From: Dendrolimus kikuchii
Lineage: Eukaryota > Arthropoda > Insecta > Lepidoptera > Lasiocampidae
Length of the DNA: 64,000 nt
Direction of reading: 5' to 3'
Assembly (NCBI GenBank): GCA_019925095.2
Contig: CM034392.1
Coordinates: 22,116,387-22,180,386 of the forward strand
Both the position numbers and the translations under genes were made by a program. Of the stretch, positions 44,985-56,399 are shown in pieces; position 1 is the stretch's first letter, and every line of letters starts with the position of its first letter. The notes beneath the pieces were generated by a model that did not search any database, was not told the DNA's origin, and saw only the letters and a list, made by a program, of their open reading frames with translations.

Positions 44985-45358
44985 TAGATATGTATCTGTG
45001 CATAAGTGTTTTGTTGTAATGTTTTCAATACATTTTGTGTTATTAGGCTAATGTTAGCAAATATATTTATTTAGATTATTTTGTATATACGTATATATAT
45101 ATTACTATTATATTTATAAATGTATTAAATTTATAGGTTAGTGTAAGTATGTATATTTAAATTGTACAGTCCTATCTTTTTTCTGCACCACCTACATCGC
45201 CAGATTAGTTAAGAATTTCTTTTAAGCTAGATTGCCTGGAAGAGATCGCTTTTAGCGATAAGGCCGCCTGTTGTTTTGCCAAGAAGTATTGTAATTATGC
45301 ATTTTGTTTTTGTATTTGTTTATTGGTGAGGAATAAAGTGTTATCTATCTATTAGGCG
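44985..45358 (+). mobile_element. LINE J 3' end
   Basis: GATCGCTTTTAGCGATAAGG and CCGCC, ending AATAAAGTGTTATCTATCTA. Near-identical to 29640-29865. Confidence 0.7.
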
Positions 45359-45529
45359 TGCAAGATTCAGATCTTATATTCTAAAAACTAAATTGAAACT
45401 GATTGGGTTACAATAAATATATCTATACAATTGTAACATAAAATAAAATTCTAAATGTGCCGCGTCTGTTGAAGAACATTGAAGCTATTTGAAAAAAAAA
45501 ACAACCGGAGTAGACTATATAAACGACGG

Positions 45530-45995
45530 AGAACACGATGTAAGTTTTTTTAGATTTCTTGTCTATTTGTCGGTTTATTCGTAATTCACGTAAAAAAGAC
45601 TGAGCCGATTTCGATGAGGTTTTCGCTAATCGACAGCAAATTCTTAGACTTAAAATCTGCGCTACTTTTTATCCCGGGGCATCCCGCAGAAAATTTTCTG
45701 GGAATGATTTAAAATGGCTCGATTAAATAAAATCGAATTCCAATGTGATTTTTTCACTGATCGATAGCAAATTTTATGTAATAAAATGTGTGATATTCTC
45801 TATCACGGGTATCCCGCAGGAATTTTCCTGGGAGCGGTTTGTAGTTGTTCGGGTGCATAAAAATTAACTTATTCCGACACAGTTTTCACTAAAACGATAG
45901 CGTACATTCTTTTTTAAATGCTACGGTACTTCGTGACCCGGGAATCCCGCGGCAATTTCTAATCAAGCGTGGACGAAGTCGCGGGCACATACTAG
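45530..45995 (+). mobile_element. Helitron with three internal repeats
   Basis: 3' end GTGGACGAAGTCGCGGGCAC and ACTAG (45992-45995) then T. Three diverged blocks at about 45603, 45740 and 45860 each carry CACT/GCTAATCGA-AGC, a CGGG-ATCCCG core and a T-rich run. The 5' boundary is approximate. Confidence 0.55.
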
Positions 45996-46621
45996 TATTA
46001 TAATAATATTACATATCAGAAAAAATAAAAATATTTATCATTTGAAAATAATCTTCAATTACATAACAAAAAACTTCTTAAATGCTCTTTAATAATATAA
46101 AGTTGATTACCTACTCTTACGTTCCAAAACTGACGAGCTGAAAATTAAATTGGAAAACTTGAGGAAGTATCTGCTTTCGTTAATGAAGGATACAAAGTTA
46201 ACAAAACTTTCATCATTGGGGAGATAACATAAGTTACACTAAATTCTAAAATAAACTTCGTATAAAAATAATTACAACGCAATTAAGGGGACACATAAAT
46301 GGAGGTATAAAGTGACAGTTTACTTACTACAAAGCTGTATTATGCAAATCTCAATTAAAAAATTACTAAATTTTACATAAAGATTTTGATATTATAATCG
46401 TTTCTATATATATATTTGCGAGCTCCAAGGCCGGACTTAGCAAGAGGTCCTTTAATGTAACGACCAATCTCTACAGTCAAATCATCTCACATCACCTCTG
46501 CTTAAAGTGTTACCACTGATCGCAGGTACAAGAAAATAATAATAAAAAACAATTCTTCAATTTTTTTAAATATGAAACCTTATCTGAATCAAAATATTTT
46601 TTTCTAAAAGATTCTTAATAT
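45996..46621. other. Unassigned AT-rich stretch
   Basis: Nothing recognised. Confidence 0.3.
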
Positions 46622-47108
46622 TGTTACGAGTGCGGGACTCGAATTAAATAAGGCCGTTGGAATTACTATAGAATTTATTAGAACTACACAAACACGTATA
46701 ACACAGGTAAAAATATAACTGAACCTAATCAGTTCAAACGTAATTCACAATTCAATAACACGCACAAAGTCCGTCACTAAATGTACACACGTCTTGCCTC
46801 GCTTGTGTTATCGCTTTGACTGTCTCCTCTCTCCATCCTGCCGTCGTTTTATACTTCACAAATAGAAGTGAGCCCGCCCGTATCGTCGATTTAATTTTCT
46901 AGAAATCGTAATCCGCACACCTGGTTAATTATGCCTGCAAACGGGCATAAACGAGTGCAATAGGCTGTTTTCCACAATAACCAATAAATAAGTAAACAAA
47001 AGAAGACAATCATAAAGGTATTACAATTGGTTCAAATGCAGGTAGGTAATAGACAGGTAATAGCGTGCTTCGTGGAATTTGTCTTTGTCGGGGGGCTAAG
47101 TTGTAACA
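46622..47108 (-). mobile_element. Solo LTR, family L, 4-bp duplication
   Basis: TGTTACGAG to TTGTAACA, 487 bp, flanked by ATAT on both sides. Orientation is taken from the TATA box in the 17436 copy. No internal retrotransposon sequence, hence a solo LTR. Confidence 0.8.
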
Positions 47109-47196
47109 ATATGATTGTTGACATTTACGTATATAAATATGTGTATGTATTCTTTCTAATAAATATCATCCATATAAAAATAGTACGTTTACTTAG

Positions 47197-47480
47197 GAAG
47201 TCGTGGTAGCGTAATAGCTAGCGCACGCGTCCTGCACTAAAGGGGCGTGGGTTCGATCCTGGCCGGAACGCATGCACCACTTAGGCAGTTTTCTGAATAA
47301 TATGCATATTGTTACAATTACCACGTGCTAACAACGGTGAAGGAAAACATCGTGATGCAACCTGCACATCGAGATAACCGATGTGTCAAACCTGCCATGC
47401 CGCCTTGGACAAGCGTGGCGGGTATACTGTCCGTTCCCGTACAGTTGGAGACCCGAGCCCAGCAGTTATGGACTGTATTC
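47197..47480 (+). mobile_element. tRNA-headed SINE, family S3
   Basis: A box TGGTAGCGTAATAGC and B box GGTTCGATCCT (47250-47260), body as at 31340, ending CCGAGCCCAGCAG. It adjoins a LINE fragment. Confidence 0.8.
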
Positions 47481-47483
47481 CGT

Positions 47484-48255
47484 ATACTTAGGGTGCATGT
47501 TTACAAGAGATGGAAAGCATGAGAGTGATATTGAAAGGAGAATAATAGCAGGTAATAGGAGGCGAATGGAGGGCTTAACTCTTTTATGAACAGCCGGAAC
47601 ATATCTGTAAGGACTGTATGGCTGTCCATCAAGAAGTGTTAGTACCAACGCTAATATATGGCAGTGAAAGTTGGGTATGGCAGAAGAAGCATGAAAGTAT
47701 CATAAACGCAGATGAAATGAGGCTTTTGAGAAGTATATGTAAATGAGACAAGACACAGTGTGATAAGGGAACGTTCTAGATTAAAAAAGGATGTAGTGAC
47801 ACGAGTTGAAAAAGGAATGTTAAAGTAGTTTGGGCATGAAGAGAGAATGAATAAAAGTAGAAATACAAGACAAGTATATGACAGTAATACGAGTGGTAGA
47901 CTCGATGTTGGTCGACCGCGATGTACTCACCATAATCAAATTGAAGATATATTGAAAAAAGGTCATGTGAAAAGCACTTTAAATAAGCGTGTATGTATGA
48001 AGAGATTAATGAAAGTCGATGAAGCCAAAAGTATTTTTTTTTTTATTGCAGGAGATCAGCAGACAGGCAGACGGCCCACTTAATGGAAAGCGATTACCAT
48101 CGCCTATGGACATTTGCAACTCGAAAGTTGCTACAGATGCGCTGCTGCTCTCTTAATGGATCATCATACTTGTCAGGATCGTAGCAGATAGAAATCCATC
48201 GTCTCTGTCTACCCCTACCTAAATGCGAAATAGGCGTGACAATATGTATGTATGT
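47484..48255 (+). pseudogene. LINE, diverged relative of T, interrupted by S2
   Basis: Across frames: LGCMFTRDGKHESDIERRI, VPTLIYGSESWVWQKKHES, EMRLLRSIC, VEKGMLK then TAG in place of Trp, GHEERMNKSRN, GRPRCTHHNQIEDIL and CMKRLMKVDEAKS. After the S2 insertion the frame resumes as CQDRSR, TAG for Trp, KSIVSVYPYLNAK, stop, and a TATG tail. The alignment with T (VCKNRPKWRSVVRAYPARELA) is clear. Several frameshifts. Confidence 0.75.
48031..48160 (-). mobile_element. S2 element, 5'-truncated, inside a LINE
   Basis: T run, ATTGCAGGAGATCAGCAGAC and CCATCGCCTATGGACATTTG, ending near CTGCTGCTCTCTTAATGG. It separates codons for DEAKS and CQDRSR of the host LINE. Confidence 0.78.
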
Positions 48256-48812
48256 ATAAAAATAGTTTCTGAGAGAAATGGCTAGACACATAGACATATG
48301 ATGACTATATTTTCCGTTCAAGGTTGTGTTTCTGCCAAAATAACTACGGAATTCGAAAAACATTATAAGCAATGTGGCTTATACGACTGATAAATAAAAG
48401 CCTAGGGATACCATAACTCCTCTAACGTTACTCTTAAACTAACCTGTGACTCACATAACAAAGACAGGAAACTTGAAAGTTCTAACAAAGTTCTAAGTAA
48501 GTCGGCAGCGTGACAGAAATTTAGATCGGGCAAATTTCGACCGGCCCTTGATTGTTCCCTTTAACGTATACGGTCAAATATTTTCTACATCAAGAAAGTA
48601 TTATCAAAGAATTACTAAGTTACAACTTTTCGAAGAAAAATACCATAAAACTACAATAAATATAAACTTAAAAATAAACTACAAACTATATAAAAACTAA
48701 ATAAAATACCTAAAGATACGTCATGGGTCACAAACTACTGTCATTTACCGGGAACGTTCCCAAAAGGCTGGCGGCGTTACCCCGTTGTATAGCAACGCTT
48801 AATCTTTGAGCA
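48256..48812. other. Unassigned stretch
   Basis: Nothing recognised. Confidence 0.3.
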
Positions 48813-48822
48813 AAATAGGCGC

Positions 48823-49023
48823 ACACCTTCCATGATCAAATTGATCGTGTACTAGCAGAAGATGATGTCAGGAGCCTTAAGAACAGACGAGCGTGCATGA
48901 CAAGAGCTATGAATGTCAAAGAAACAAGTGAGGTGTGTAAGAATAAGCCTGAATGGCGCTCTGTTGTTCGTGCCTACCCCGCAAGAGAACTGGCGTGAAG
49001 TTATGTATGTATGTATGTATGTC
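48823..49023 (+). pseudogene. LINE T, 5'-truncated copy
   Basis: FHDQIDRVL to PARELA stop and TATG tail. Flanks AAATAGGCGC (left) and AAATAGACGC (right, 49024-49033) are a 10-bp duplication with one mismatch. Confidence 0.8.
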
Positions 49024-49033
49024 AAATAGACGC

Positions 49034-49599
49034 CAGCCTTCTGGTCGCGTGTGTTATCTACTGAAAAATATGAACTTAGTATGTATTCACAGAAAATAGT
49101 AGGCACAATTTATTCCATAGCTGGAGTATCAGGGACAGTCCGATGGAAAATGATAACTTTCGCCTAGGGGATTTATTTATTTATTTGGACAACACAACAG
49201 ATAACAATCAGTAATTTATTTATATAATATAGTTTGTAAATTATTACGTGTACATTGATATCCAAGCGTGCTGACCATCGCAGTTAAAATTAAATTTTCG
49301 CACACAAAACTATGTAAATAATGTCAGTAATAATGATTCAATAAATACTTAAATCTAGGACATTAGTTTTAGTGATAATGATAAAGATAATAGACGAAGA
49401 TAAAGAAACCATTAAACAAATTACTAAACAAGTGAAAAGGTGTGATCTTTCAGCATAGAAATTACCAATTTTTTAAAAGCTAAAGGTTTTGCATTAAATA
49501 TATATTTTTTTTCTTTATACAGAGTTCCTTATAGACACGACACATTCTTGTCAATGGATTGTAGTATGATGTGTTGTTTTTACATACTTCCTTTATTTT
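49034..49599. other. Unassigned stretch
   Basis: ATTTATTTATTTGGACAACA at 49170 may be an old LINE 3' tail. Nothing else. Confidence 0.3.
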
Positions 49600-49604
49600 T
49601 ACAT

Positions 49605-49900
49605 TTTAATACCAGAGGTGTTACCAACGTGCTACCGGCGTAAAACGAATAATGTGACACCTTTTTTGATGCTCCCCATATCGTTTTATATCGTTAAAGT
49701 GGTTCGTTCAGCTTCAGCTGGTAGCTCTTTCCAAATTACACAGTGCACAAAAAAACGCTGCTGAGAACCGTTGCGTACATGAGCCAAGGGGCTCAAGGAC
49801 GAGAGGATAAACACTTAACGGATGACAAAAAATGCGGTGGTAGAAAGAAGACCAAGGCACCATTCTGAATAGTTCCTCGGAAAGTATACATCTCTTACGT
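49605..49900 (-). pseudogene. LINE K, old 3' fragment
   Basis: AATACCAGAGGTGTTACCAA and GAATAGTTCCTCGGAAAGTA match K positions near 32800 and 33040 in order. Heavily decayed. Confidence 0.45.
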
Positions 49901-50042
49901 TAAAAGATTAAGGAATGAAAATATTACATACGATAGTAATGAATTCGGATTACAAGAAAGTAATTTTACGTCTGAATGAAATTTAGCTCATGTCCATGGC
50001 CGTGAAGAAAAATTCCAAAAAATGAACACACTTTTACAATAG

Positions 50043-50170
50043 TCTAAAGCTGATGTGCATAGACATTTAACTGACGCTTAAAATCAAATAATAGCTGTTT
50101 AACCATTTAGTTTAAGCGATTATTTTATTTTAATCGTCAGTTAAATGTCAATGCACATCAGCCTTTGAGA
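50043..50170. mobile_element. Foldback MITE-like element
   Basis: Arms 50043-50084 and 50127-50170 pair over about 40 bp with few mismatches (GCTGATGTGCATAGACATTT against its inverse). A second weak pairing, AGCGATTATTTTA, continues toward the centre. Confidence 0.7.
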
Positions 50171-50984
50171 CGCTGAAGATCGACCTTCACCAATCTAATA
50201 ACCAGATCAGGCAATTTTTTTTATCAAAGATTAAATAAACAACACACCTAGATAGCTTGCCAATCAAAAAGTGTTCATGGCTATTTTTAATTAATTACTT
50301 TACTGTTCCGATAACTGAATACATATATTTTCTACTGATAGTTTTTAACATGGAGAATATGACCTGATAGGTTTGCCTACTTATTTCTGTTCATGGCTAC
50401 CTGGCAGGCAGGTATGAACAGGTAAGTCAAATAACCGTATAGACTCGGAATATTCAGGGAATATTGCCATGCTTTGAAGTTAATGTCAAAAGAGTGAACG
50501 GTTATGAAAAAAAAATTGATTAAAATCGATTTAATTTCAAAAAGCCATGAACACTTTTCGATTGGCAAGCTATCACAGGCGTGTTTATAAATCAATATAA
50601 TTGGATAAAAAATATGTCTCATATGGTTATCAGATGGGTGAAAGTGTCTGTCAAAAGTTATGGCCCACAGGAAGTGTCTGGCAACTGTATATCTTTGTTT
50701 ATAACAATATCATATATGGCATATATAAAAACTAGCCTTGCTACTTTGACGTAAGTTAGCATGGTTTTTTCCGCCTTTAATACCTGCTATCTGAAAAACG
50801 GCCCCGCTTTCAGCTTAGCGAGTATCCATTCCTTTCTAAGTTTATGTTAGACTACCGATCCTAAAAATTTCATCTTTCCTAAAATCACGTAAGTCTGGGG
50901 TGACTGGGATCTCACTCTATAACTAATAATGAAACTATGTAATACTTACTCACATCTTTTTCTGTGAAGTAAACTACTTCTTAG
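50171..50984. other. Unassigned stretch
   Basis: An inverted pair, TGCCAATCAAAAAGTGTTCA (50259) with TGAACACTTTTCGATTGGCA-like text (50547), separated by 270 bp, may mark another foldback element. Confidence 0.4.
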
Positions 50985-50997
50985 AAAATAAAACTAC

Positions 50998-51178
50998 GTT
51001 TTAACGGTTTTAAGCGCGGTAATTATATTTGATTTTGGTTTTTCCGACGTTTGGGCCACTTTTCAGTGGCCGTGATCACGTTAGACAAAGATGTCAAGTG
51101 TCAACGAGTATTGTTAAAGTTTTATTTAGCCTATAAAGTTTTATTATGTATATAAGTCGCGAAAGTTTAAGAAAATAT
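50998..51178 (+). mobile_element. Element X, inverted-5' form, with target duplication
   Basis: 181 bp between perfect 13-bp repeats TACTTCTTAGAAA (50985-50997, 51179-51191). Begins ATAAAACTACGTTTTAACGG, ends AAGTTTAAGAAAATAT. There is no poly-A tail and no open frame. Confidence 0.8.
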
Positions 51179-51191
51179 TACTTCTTAGAAA

Positions 51192-51690
51192 TTTCTTCAC
51201 ATTGGTAATTTCCTTTTTTTGATCGTCAGACAGCAATCCATAAATCTTAGTGATTGTGTAATTAAATTCTTAGAATACGTCTTTATATTACTTTATATAA
51301 TAAATATTCGTTCAGCATTTATTTTTGAAATTAAAATATTCAAAAGCTTAGGCTGGTAATAGATAAATGTAATAACAAGACCTAAAGTAATTAAATTTAA
51401 AGAGAGCTTTCAGTAATATATAGAAAAACTCTCAATTTATACATTTATTATGAATTGAATGATAAATGCTAAATGAGTTTTTAATATTCATGATACAAAA
51501 AGAAAGATTCTGTTCATCTATTCTTTTAGTTAAATAATATCTATAATCATAATATTGCAGATACATGCAATCGTACTTTAAAATAGAAAAATAACAATAT
51601 ATTTTAGTTAAACTGGACAGTCGAATTTGCATTTCAATGGAATAGGAAAGCTTACAAACAAACAGTCATATAATTTAACTACATAAATAA
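51192..51690. other. Unassigned AT-rich stretch
   Basis: Nothing recognised. Confidence 0.3.
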
Positions 51691-51691
51691 A

Positions 51692-51749
51692 AATATTGCT
51701 AATTACAAGCTTTAACATACACATGTTAAGGCTTATAATTAGCAATATT
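51692..51749. repeat. Hairpin with 26-bp arms
   Basis: 51692-51717 pairs with 51724-51749 except one C-A mismatch, with one G-T wobble, around a 6-nt loop. Length and loop would suit a small-RNA precursor. A transposon remnant is as likely. Confidence 0.7.
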
Positions 51750-52197
51750 TCATATTGCCTATTTGCATAAGTCTATACTTCCTCAAGTCTTAGGACATAC
51801 ATTTTAATAACATTAACTCGTGTTTCTTACTTATAACGTGGCGTATGAACTTCTTTTTCACGCAAAACATCTCTATACTTACAATATATACCAAATTTCA
51901 ATAAAATCCCTTCATTTGGCTTCGCTTGCTTAAGTTTGGAGCCCTTATTTCTTAGAAGCAACTCAATTTATCCCCGGTATCTAGACATATATTATTATGT
52001 AACAAACCTCGTGATAATCTGTCCTATTATTCATACTTTTAATCATAATCTGAGTAAAAAAAAATAAAAACAAAATCTCAAGTGAAAGTGAAAAGTAGCT
52101 TTTTGTGCTGTCACAAGAATATCTTAGCTTGGTGTTAGTCAAAGACCTACAATTTAACTGTGGCTAAGTTTTAAGAGATTAGATAATGACAATGTAT
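51750..52197. other. Unassigned stretch
   Basis: Nothing recognised. Confidence 0.3.
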
Positions 52198-52655
52198 TGT
52201 TACGAGTTGCAGGACTCGAATTAAAATGCCGTTGGAATTATTATAGAATTTATTAGAACTATACAAACACGTATAACACAGGTACAAATATAACTGTACA
52301 CAACCAGTCAAAACACGTAAAAATACACGATTCAATCACACGCGCATAGTCCGTCACTAACGTCTTCCTTCGCTTGTGGCTATCGTTAGACTGCCGATCT
52401 CTCCATTGGACCATTGCTTTATACTGCACCGATACAATATGTCTGCCCGACCGCGTGGACCGAATTTCTTAGAATCAGTTCGACACACCTGGCTAATGAC
52501 TGCCATAAAAGATTACAATACACAATGGACTGTTTTCTAATCACAAATTTTAAACACAAAGTAAACAAAAGAAGTCCAAATGCGGAAAGGTAATAAAGTG
52601 TGCTTTTACGGTATGCAGGTGTGAATCCACTTTTGTCAGCGTGTAGCTTGTAACA
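52198..52655 (-). mobile_element. Solo LTR, family L, 4-bp duplication
   Basis: TGTTACGAG to CTTGTAACA, 458 bp, flanked by GTAT on both sides. Complement carries the TATAAAG box seen at 17661. Confidence 0.8.
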
Positions 52656-52702
52656 GTATAAATTAAATAAGACTAAATTAACCAAACTATTTTTGTATAA
52701 TA

Positions 52703-52850
52703 ATAACAGCCCAAAATTATCGCAATTCTGGGCTCGTACCTAACAAATTTATAGAGCAACAGACAGTATACCCGCCATTCTTATCCAAGGTGGCTTGGCG
52801 AGTTTGACACGTGTGCAAGTTTCATCACGATGCTTTCCTTCACATGCAAG
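52703..52850 (-). mobile_element. SINE S3, 3' part
   Basis: AATAACAGCCCAAAATTATC and CCAAGGTGGCTTGGCGAGTT are the S3 3' region on the minus strand. Head missing. Confidence 0.6.
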
Positions 52851-53287
52851 TTGTTTTTGTTGAACACGTATTCATTGTCCATGCATTTTATGAAAACGCC
52901 CGGTCATTATTAATATTCAAGTTTCGTTTTTTGGATGAGATACCATTTTGTTCTGACCAGTTGAACCATGAATAAGTACAATAGAGTATGAAAGCTTATA
53001 CCTTAAAGGTAGTGCTACACTGTTAAGCGCATTTTTAGTAATGTAATAAGTCATCATTACCCCCTTCCGGAGACCTTGTGCCATAGACTTACTAAGTCGG
53101 CAAGCGTGATTTTAAAAAAAAATTAAACCTCGCACTGCAGTGGTATACCGTTAGGCATTACTGCATGCAGTGGGGAAAAGAGGTATATTTTCTTTCTATT
53201 ACGTCACGAGCCTTTTATTATAAAAAAAAATATAATAATAATAATAACAGAAGAATATTATTGTTTTAGCTACGTTGTACGTAGGTA
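52851..53287. other. Unassigned stretch
   Basis: Nothing recognised. Confidence 0.3.
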
Positions 53288-53332
53288 GGTACTCCGAAGA
53301 CAGTGCCTAATAGGCACTGTCTTCGGAGTACC
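53288..53332. repeat. Near-perfect 45-bp palindrome
   Basis: Left arm 53288-53309 and right arm 53311-53332 are perfect 22-bp inverses around a single A. Core text is CCGAAGACAGTGCCTA. It directly precedes repeat Q. Confidence 0.95.
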
Positions 53333-53344
53333 CACACTCAGTTA

Positions 53345-53870
53345 ACCCGCAGATGGGCTGTGTGGCGAAGCCTTAGGTGAGTAGCGACACCGCGAACCTG
53401 ACTCCGAGGCCAAGGCGAGGCCCCGCCTCCGTGCATGCCTTTGCCAGCCGGCACAGAGTGGAGATCGCTAGAGCTAAGACTCAAGCTCCAGGGGTGAAAG
53501 TGATAAATGGCATAACGTCAGAAGTAGCTTCGGTGTACCTGCAGCCCACCTCTCTATACTCCTTAGCCACACACACCCATGTTGCCCCTGTCTCCTATGG
53601 CATTTTTTGGGGCCCATACAGGGAGTGGCGAGTCATTGTCTGCCCATTTTTCCATGTTCCCCGAACATTGCGACGGGCAGACGCCATAGTCGCCATATTC
53701 CCAGACCCCTAGTACCATTAACAGTTCACCCAAATAGCCCGGTACTTTTGGTTCTCATTTCCCGTAATAGTCCTACACTGGCAGGGGCTTGTCCTTGGGT
53801 GCATTTTTATATGGTGTAGACAGTGATAATCACCGGTCAGTGTCACGCCCCACTTATATTAAATTTGGTT
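53345..53870 (+). repeat. Dispersed repeat Q, copy 2
   Basis: Matches 28830-29430 inverted. The plus frame at 53377-53712 contains HRVEIARAKTQAPGVKVING and CPFFHVPRTLRRADAIVAIF. Amino-acid differences between the copies are about as common as expected without selection, so coding is doubtful. Confidence 0.6.
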
Positions 53871-53984
53871 TATGACCAGTGGTCTTCAAAGACATACAAC
53901 AATAATGATTATTAACATGTGACTCTTGTAATATTATATAATATAATAGGGTATCCAATTACAATGAATCTTATATGAAGTTAT

Positions 53985-54120
53985 CCTGAATCTGTACTGA
54001 ATCCAACGCGAAAAGAATGATTAAATTGGTTAAAAAAAGATATGGCTGAACATAGTTACATAAAAGTTTAAAAAAATACACGACTAATTGAAAACCTCTT
54101 ACTTTATTTCAAGTCGGTTA
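53985..54120 (-). mobile_element. AACCGACTTC element, terminal fragment
   Basis: Minus strand starts TAACCGACTTGAAATAAAGT and contains GTTCAGCCATATCTTTTTTT and CGCGTTGGATTCAGTA, shared with 16856-16925. Confidence 0.6.
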
Positions 54121-54186
54121 TAAAAAACACATTGAAATTCCCACACAATATTTCCCGCTAATCGCACACGCTCATCCTATCATAGC

Positions 54187-54558
54187 AAGGCTGCTTTTCC
54201 TCCAGAGATGTGTTATGCAATGTTGCTATGGATGCGTTTGATATCCACCAATCATATTCATTGGTCCACATAGTGTAGCACTGTTGGAAACTGATTCAAC
54301 TAAGCTAGGTTTTTTATATGAAAGGATTCTTGCTATGGTTCAGAACTATGGATGGTCGTGAGTGGTGGAGCAATGTGTGAAGCAGTGTACCTACAGTAGA
54401 CGCGCGTTTGTCACCGAAATGCGGCGGCGCATTTTCATATCACATCTTATCGCTCCGCTACATACCTTAGCATCAGTGGAAACGGTCACGTAGATTCGTA
54501 GCTTAGCTTTTACATTCTCGCAGCATAGCATAGCATCTCTGGTGGAAAGGCACCCTAA
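54187..54558. mobile_element. MITE-like element, TTAGGGTGCC ends
   Basis: Left AAGGCTGCTTTTCCTCCAGA and right, read inward, TTAGGGTGCCTTTCCACCAG then AGATG, form imperfect 24-bp inverted ends. 372 bp, non-coding. Ends resemble those at 63837. Confidence 0.6.
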
Positions 54559-54930
54559 TACTCGGTATTACACTACAATATACACACGATGTGCGTAACA
54601 GCACCATTCATATTGCTTTATGGTTTGTTAGCGGGTGGTTACGTACCGCGTTCCAGTTTATACGCTACGTTTTCGTGTAGTCACAATTCAATTTCTTCTA
54701 TTTAACACAGATATTGTTTTGTTTCATCAAAATATTTGATAACTCGTTATTTGTTTCTAAGGCTTTGCCCTCACCGCAAGTGGCACGCCTAAAAGTTAAC
54801 TAGAAGGCAAGCTGAATGGGCAAAATGCTTTGATACAAAGAAAATTGCCTCTTACAGAATGCACTACCCTCAAATTTCCTTCACTTAACCAAACTTACCA
54901 AACATGTTGGGTACATGATATTAATATGTT
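54559..54930. other. Unassigned stretch
   Basis: Nothing recognised. Confidence 0.3.
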
Positions 54931-54935
54931 TCTAT

Positions 54936-55194
54936 CCGTGCAGGAACGGAGAAAGAATACAATTTCCTGCGGCCGGGCGGGCTGTCGTAAGAGGCGACTT
55001 AACAACCCACAGCCAGGTGGTAGGGCATTTGCCCGACTGGATGGCTACCACCCCTGGTCTAAAGTATGTATTAAGAGAGCAGCAGCGCATTTGTAGCACC
55101 TTTGGTGTTGTTGCAGGTGTCCATAGGCGATGGTAACCGCTTTCCATCAAGTGGGCCGTCTGCCTGTCTGCTGATCTCCTGCAATCAAAAAAAA
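54936..55194 (+). mobile_element. S2 element with internal deletion
   Basis: ATCCGTGCAGGAACGGAGAA to CTCCTGCAATCAAAAAAAAA. About 55 bp (the CCATAACAACCTTGAG block) is missing after AAAGTATG. Confidence 0.8.
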
Positions 55195-56395
55195 ATGTTT
55201 TATCAATTCCTCCATTGCATCCCAGTAATCCAAGTAAATAACCAGTGCATCCGTTCGCGTGGCTAACCGCTAGCCTACTATCGAGGCGCCAGCGGTGGGT
55301 AATATGATTGTTCACTAGGATGAGTGTATTGCGGTAGTTAGTACATAGCACGTATAACCCAATGGATGAGTCATCCAAGCGATCAACTTACCTCTTGCCG
55401 CTAAGAGTGCCACCTGCGGTGAGGCTGAAGCCTAAATGTTTGAAATACACATACTTATTCCCATTAATTTGGGCTTTTGAAACAACTTTAATAATAATAA
55501 TAATAATTCATTTATTTCAGAAATTGAGTTTCATATTATAAATTATTCCATTATTATAAAATTTTAAATTCCAAAATTAGTTCACGGCACAACAATTAAT
55601 AAAACACATACTAGGGCATTACACCCGCGTCGCTATAATTATTATAAATGTTTCTATTCCACGGCGTCAAAGGGACATGTATACCAAATGATTTCAAGTA
55701 TGGACTCTACCACCGGGCCGCGAGGCGGCAGACAACAAACAAACTCATACATTTAACTGGGTGTGCAGTTGCACACATTTACGTAGCAGTGGCGAGTCCC
55801 ATCGATCTACTAAAAGAGTGAGCATGCTGTTGGTGCTGCCGCGAACGCCGGCCAGTAGGGATGCGACTTTATCAAATATTTATGAATAGCGACATAGCCA
55901 GCTTCTGGCTAAGCCTTTAGGAAGAATAAAAAAAAATGTTTATGGAACTTGTGATAGGCCAATCATACTTATGTAAGGAAGGTGTTTCCATTTAAACCAT
56001 GTTATTATAAGACAAAATTGTGTGGCAAAGGAAATTAAATATTTTTGGTGTTACAAAAAAAATACGCTCTATTGTACATCACCATAATAAAAAAAACACA
56101 CTTAAATACATTTAAAATTATAAAGAGCATTTACCTAGCTAAGCCTGTCTATCTACAAGGTCCTAAAGTAGGTATGTCCGAGAATTCTGGGTACTAAAGT
56201 AACCATGCTATCCACTAAAACTCCGCTCCGCGCTATCGCTATAGAGCCTCAGTTTTAAATTATTTTTAAGAATCCACCCTACTTACTGTAATTCTTCTAG
56301 GTAAGCGTGCCTTATCCTAGACCTCCTAGATCACGTCATCACTGAACATCAGGTAAGACACTGGTCAAACATGAACCTATAAAATCATAAAAAAA
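55195..56395. other. Unassigned stretch
   Basis: About 1.2 kb. GC-richer patches at 55240-55440 and 55640-55860 have no recognised family. No open frame over 60 codons. Confidence 0.3.
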
Positions 56396-56399
56396 TTGT

